Part shown: positions 62,150 through 64,000 of the stretch, piece by piece | How positions within the stretch are numbered: the first letter of the stretch is position 1 | Layout of the letters: each line of letters opens with the position of its first letter | Origin: Youxingia wuxianensis | GTDB lineage: Bacteria > Bacillota > Clostridia > Oscillospirales > Ruminococcaceae | Direction: 5' to 3' | DNA length: 64,000 nt | NCBI RefSeq assembly: GCF_014385085.1 | Contig: NZ_JACRTD010000006.1 | Location: forward strand, 1 to 64,000 | Notes under the pieces: model-generated | Databases searched by the model: none | Seen by the model: only the letters and a program-made list of their open reading frames with translations | What the model was told of the DNA's origin: nothing | Program-made: the position numbers and the translations under genes

Positions 62150-62827
62150 TTATTTTAAATTAGCCTTTAAGGGTACAATCTGCTGATAAAGCGCGCGGTA
62201 CAGGGGCGGTATCACCTTATCCTGATGGTATCTTCCGAAGAACCACTGTTTATATCGTACGCTCCCTGCCACCTCATCCAAGAAAGCGTTGAGATGATTG
62301 GTGTGGAAGCTTTCCATATCAAGAAAGCCGCAGATCGTAGCGGAAGCTTCGTGGGTGATAATATAATCCACCACATTCCCCTGTTTATTTAAATTTCCTC
62401 GGGCATAGGCCATCTCCTCCTGGGAGGGAAGCTCCTGGGCCCACCAAGTGATTCCCTGCGTGCGGTCATCCACATCCGCAGTTTCCCCGCCGCCGAATAC
62501 AAATATCGTATCGGATTCGATGGTATAAATCTCTCCCCGCAGCAGCTGCATACATTTGCCGTCCACCTGCCGGGCCTTTCCGCCACAGAAATCTACAACC
62601 GGCCGTTGCGCCAGCAAATCCAGATTGTCATGGGTTCCTTCACAAAAAAGCACCTGGTATTTACGCTTTCCCAGCCAGCGTAATATCTTCTGTTCCTTTT
62701 TACTGCCGTCCCAAACAAACCCAAAGTCTCCGCACACAATCAATACATCGTTTTTCTTCAGCTTTTTAATCTCTTTGGATTTGAAACGTCCTATATCGCC
62801 ATGAGTATCTCCGGTAACATAAATCAT
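62150..62827 (-). CDS. Metallophosphoesterase
   Basis: 225 residues: metal-binding YVTGDTHGD near 3-11, CGDFGFVW near 32, EGTHDN (in place of GNHD) near 63 and late ITHEAS and FFGRYHQD. Calcineurin-like phosphoesterases of this size in Clostridia are of unknown substrate. The GNHD motif is GTHD here. Confidence 0.85.
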   Translation of the reverse strand: MIYVTGDTHGDIGRFKSKEIKKLKKNDVLIVCGDFGFVWDGSKKEQKILRWLGKRKYQVLFCEGTHDNLDLLAQRPVVDFCGGKARQVDGKCMQLLRGEIYTIESDTIFVFGGGETADVDDRTQGITWWAQELPSQEEMAYARGNLNKQGNVVDYIITHEASATICGFLDMESFHTNHLNAFLDEVAGSVRYKQWFFGRYHQDKVIPPLYRALYQQIVPLKANLK

Positions 62828-62852
62828 ATTTTTCCCTCTGCAACGTTTTATT

Positions 62853-64000
62853 TCAGCTGTTTGTCGCCAGTTGGATGGCTCTTTCCAGATCAGCGATCAA
62901 ATCCTTCGGATCCTCTAGCCCAATGGACAGCCGGACAGTTTCCGGGGTGATTCCCGAGGCGGCCAGCTGTTGGTCTGAAAGCTGGCTGTGAGTGGTAGAG
63001 GCCGGATGACTGATCAGAGAGCGCACATCCCCTACATTGGTTACGTGCAGGATCAGCTGCAGGGAATCGATCAGTTTTGCCCCGGTTTCCCTGCCTCCAT
63101 GCAATCCGAAAGTAAACACGCTGCCCGCTCCTTTGGGACAATATTTTTTTACCCGATCATAGTATTTGCTGGATGGCAGTCCGGGATAATGGACAAACTT
63201 AACTTTAGGATTGCTTTCCAGATATTGGGCCACTTCCAATGCGTTATCGCAATGCTTTTGAATACGCAGGGACAGGGTTTCAATCCCCTGCAGAATCATA
63301 AACGCATTAAACGGGGAACAGCAGGCTCCCAAATCTCTGAGCATCATGGTACGCAGACGGGTGATGAACCCAGCGTTTCCACAGTCCCTGCCAAAGACTA
63401 CCCCATGGTAGCTTACGTCCGGCTCGTTATAAAGAGGATACCTTGGATTCCCCAAAAAATTGAAGTTGCCGCTGTCGGTGACAATCCCACACATGGAAGT
63501 CCCATGGCCTCCCAAAAATTTCGTAGCGGAATGAATCACTAAATCTGCGCCGTATTCAATGGGTTTGATCAGATACGGGGTGGTAAAGGTGGAATCCGCA
63601 ATCATTACAATCCCATGTTTATGAGCGATCTGAGCGATCTTTTCAATATCCGCCACATTGGCGTTGGGGTTCCCGATTACCTCTACAAAAAATGCCTTGG
63701 TTTTGTCGGTAACCGCCGCTTCCCAAGCATCCAAATCGTCCGGGTCTACAAATTTCACCTTGATTCCAATCCGCTCTAGGGTCACGCCCATCATATTGAT
63801 CGCTCCGCCGTAAATGCAGATCGAGGAGACAATTTCATCCCCAGCCTGGGCCAGATTTAAAAAGGTATTAAACATCACTGCGTGTCCGGAAGCCATAGCC
63901 AGCGCGCCTATTCCTCCGTCCAGCGCGGCCACCCTGCGTTCCAGCGCGTCGACGGTAGGATTGGAAAGACGGGTATAAATATTCCCCGGCTCTTCCAGGC
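62853..64000 (-). CDS. O-acetylhomoserine sulfhydrylase / Cys-Met metabolism PLP enzyme, cut by window edge
   Basis: The frame continues through the right window end; visible part begins LEEPGNIYTRLSNPTVDALERRV, so about 50-60 N-terminal residues are missing and the apparent ATG at 63932 is internal. The PLP lysine is in VIHSATKFLGGHGTSMCG and GQATA-like and C-terminal SHPASTTHSQLSDQQL residues fit the MetY class rather than cystathionine lyase. It makes homocysteine from O-acetylhomoserine and sulfide, or related. Confidence 0.9.
   Translation of the reverse strand, partial: LEEPGNIYTRLSNPTVDALERRVAALDGGIGALAMASGHAVMFNTFLNLAQAGDEIVSSICIYGGAINMMGVTLERIGIKVKFVDPDDLDAWEAAVTDKTKAFFVEVIGNPNANVADIEKIAQIAHKHGIVMIADSTFTTPYLIKPIEYGADLVIHSATKFLGGHGTSMCGIVTDSGNFNFLGNPRYPLYNEPDVSYHGVVFGRDCGNAGFITRLRTMMLRDLGACCSPFNAFMILQGIETLSLRIQKHCDNALEVAQYLESNPKVKFVHYPGLPSSKYYDRVKKYCPKGAGSVFTFGLHGGRETGAKLIDSLQLILHVTNVGDVRSLISHPASTTHSQLSDQQLAASGITPETVRLSIGLEDPKDLIADLERAIQLATNS

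Noticed and set aside
1..64000. rRNA, tRNA genes and riboswitches
   Set aside because: No tRNA cloverleaf, rRNA segment or recognisable riboswitch core was found by eye; a covariance-model scan would be needed to be sure.

Overview
The window looks like chromosome from an anaerobic, endospore-forming Clostridia (Firmicutes), most likely Oscillospirales/Ruminococcaceae-like. The reasons are strong AGGAGG-type ribosome sites, many leaderless-U-run hairpin terminators, the sporulation genes spoIVA, spoVM, spoVT, cotJABC, ytfJ, and the typical clostridial order yicC-remA-gmk-rpoZ-coaBC-priA-def-fmt. I cannot name the species. There are no rRNA or tRNA genes and no CRISPR array.

Layout. 1-7.6 kb: sugar ABC transporter (permease start cut by the window edge, plus lipoprotein binding protein) and a myo-inositol catabolic set: iolA, iolJ, a DeoR-type regulator, iolC and iolB. 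Good sigma-A promoters sit upstream of iolJ, the regulator, iolC and iolB, and a shared TATATTTTGG-type motif lies next to three of them. 7.8-12.3 kb: sporulation block (spoIVA, a SPOCS/DUF3794 LysM protein, a 27-codon spoVM, two other small proteins, spoVT). 12.6-18.4 kb: the cotJ operon, in which cotJC is split by a 4,404-bp element. 18.5-21 kb: galM, a possible decayed membrane gene, thiN. 20.8-34.8 kb: a long leftward housekeeping cluster (rsgA, prkC, stp, rlmN, rsmB, metallopeptidase, fmt, def, priA, coaBC, rpoZ, gmk, remA, yicC). 34.9-40.2 kb: CoA-disulfide-reductase-like flavoprotein and a three-gene biotin transcarboxylase-like operon. 40.4-46 kb: rluB-type synthase, D,D-carboxypeptidase, ytfJ, DUF2953, scpB, scpA, site-2 protease. 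46-51.9 kb: rpmB, gpsA, plsY, der, DUF512 radical-SAM protein, rpmF, DUF177 protein. 52-64 kb: XRE regulator, P-loop protein, pgi, second D,D-carboxypeptidase, HPr-like protein without the catalytic His, mtaB, purL, TVP38-like membrane protein, phosphoesterase and a cut metY-like gene.

Main discovery. The 5' part of cotJC (13053-13147) and its 3' part (17547-18419) are separated by a small element encoding a large serine recombinase, a 62-residue protein, a PaaK-type CoA ligase, an ACT protein and a GNAT acetyltransferase. The two junctions share GGTCC in the same reading frame; joining them gives an uninterrupted 320-residue manganese-catalase-like CotJC. Joining the element's own two ends gives a near-perfect 50-bp dyad centred on the dinucleotide GG, exactly what a serine-integrase attP looks like. 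I infer a skin-like, developmentally excised intervening element in cotJC, carrying metabolic rather than phage cargo. The recombinase and the 62-residue gene are transcribed divergently from inside a perfect 26-bp inverted repeat; the small protein is a candidate directionality factor.
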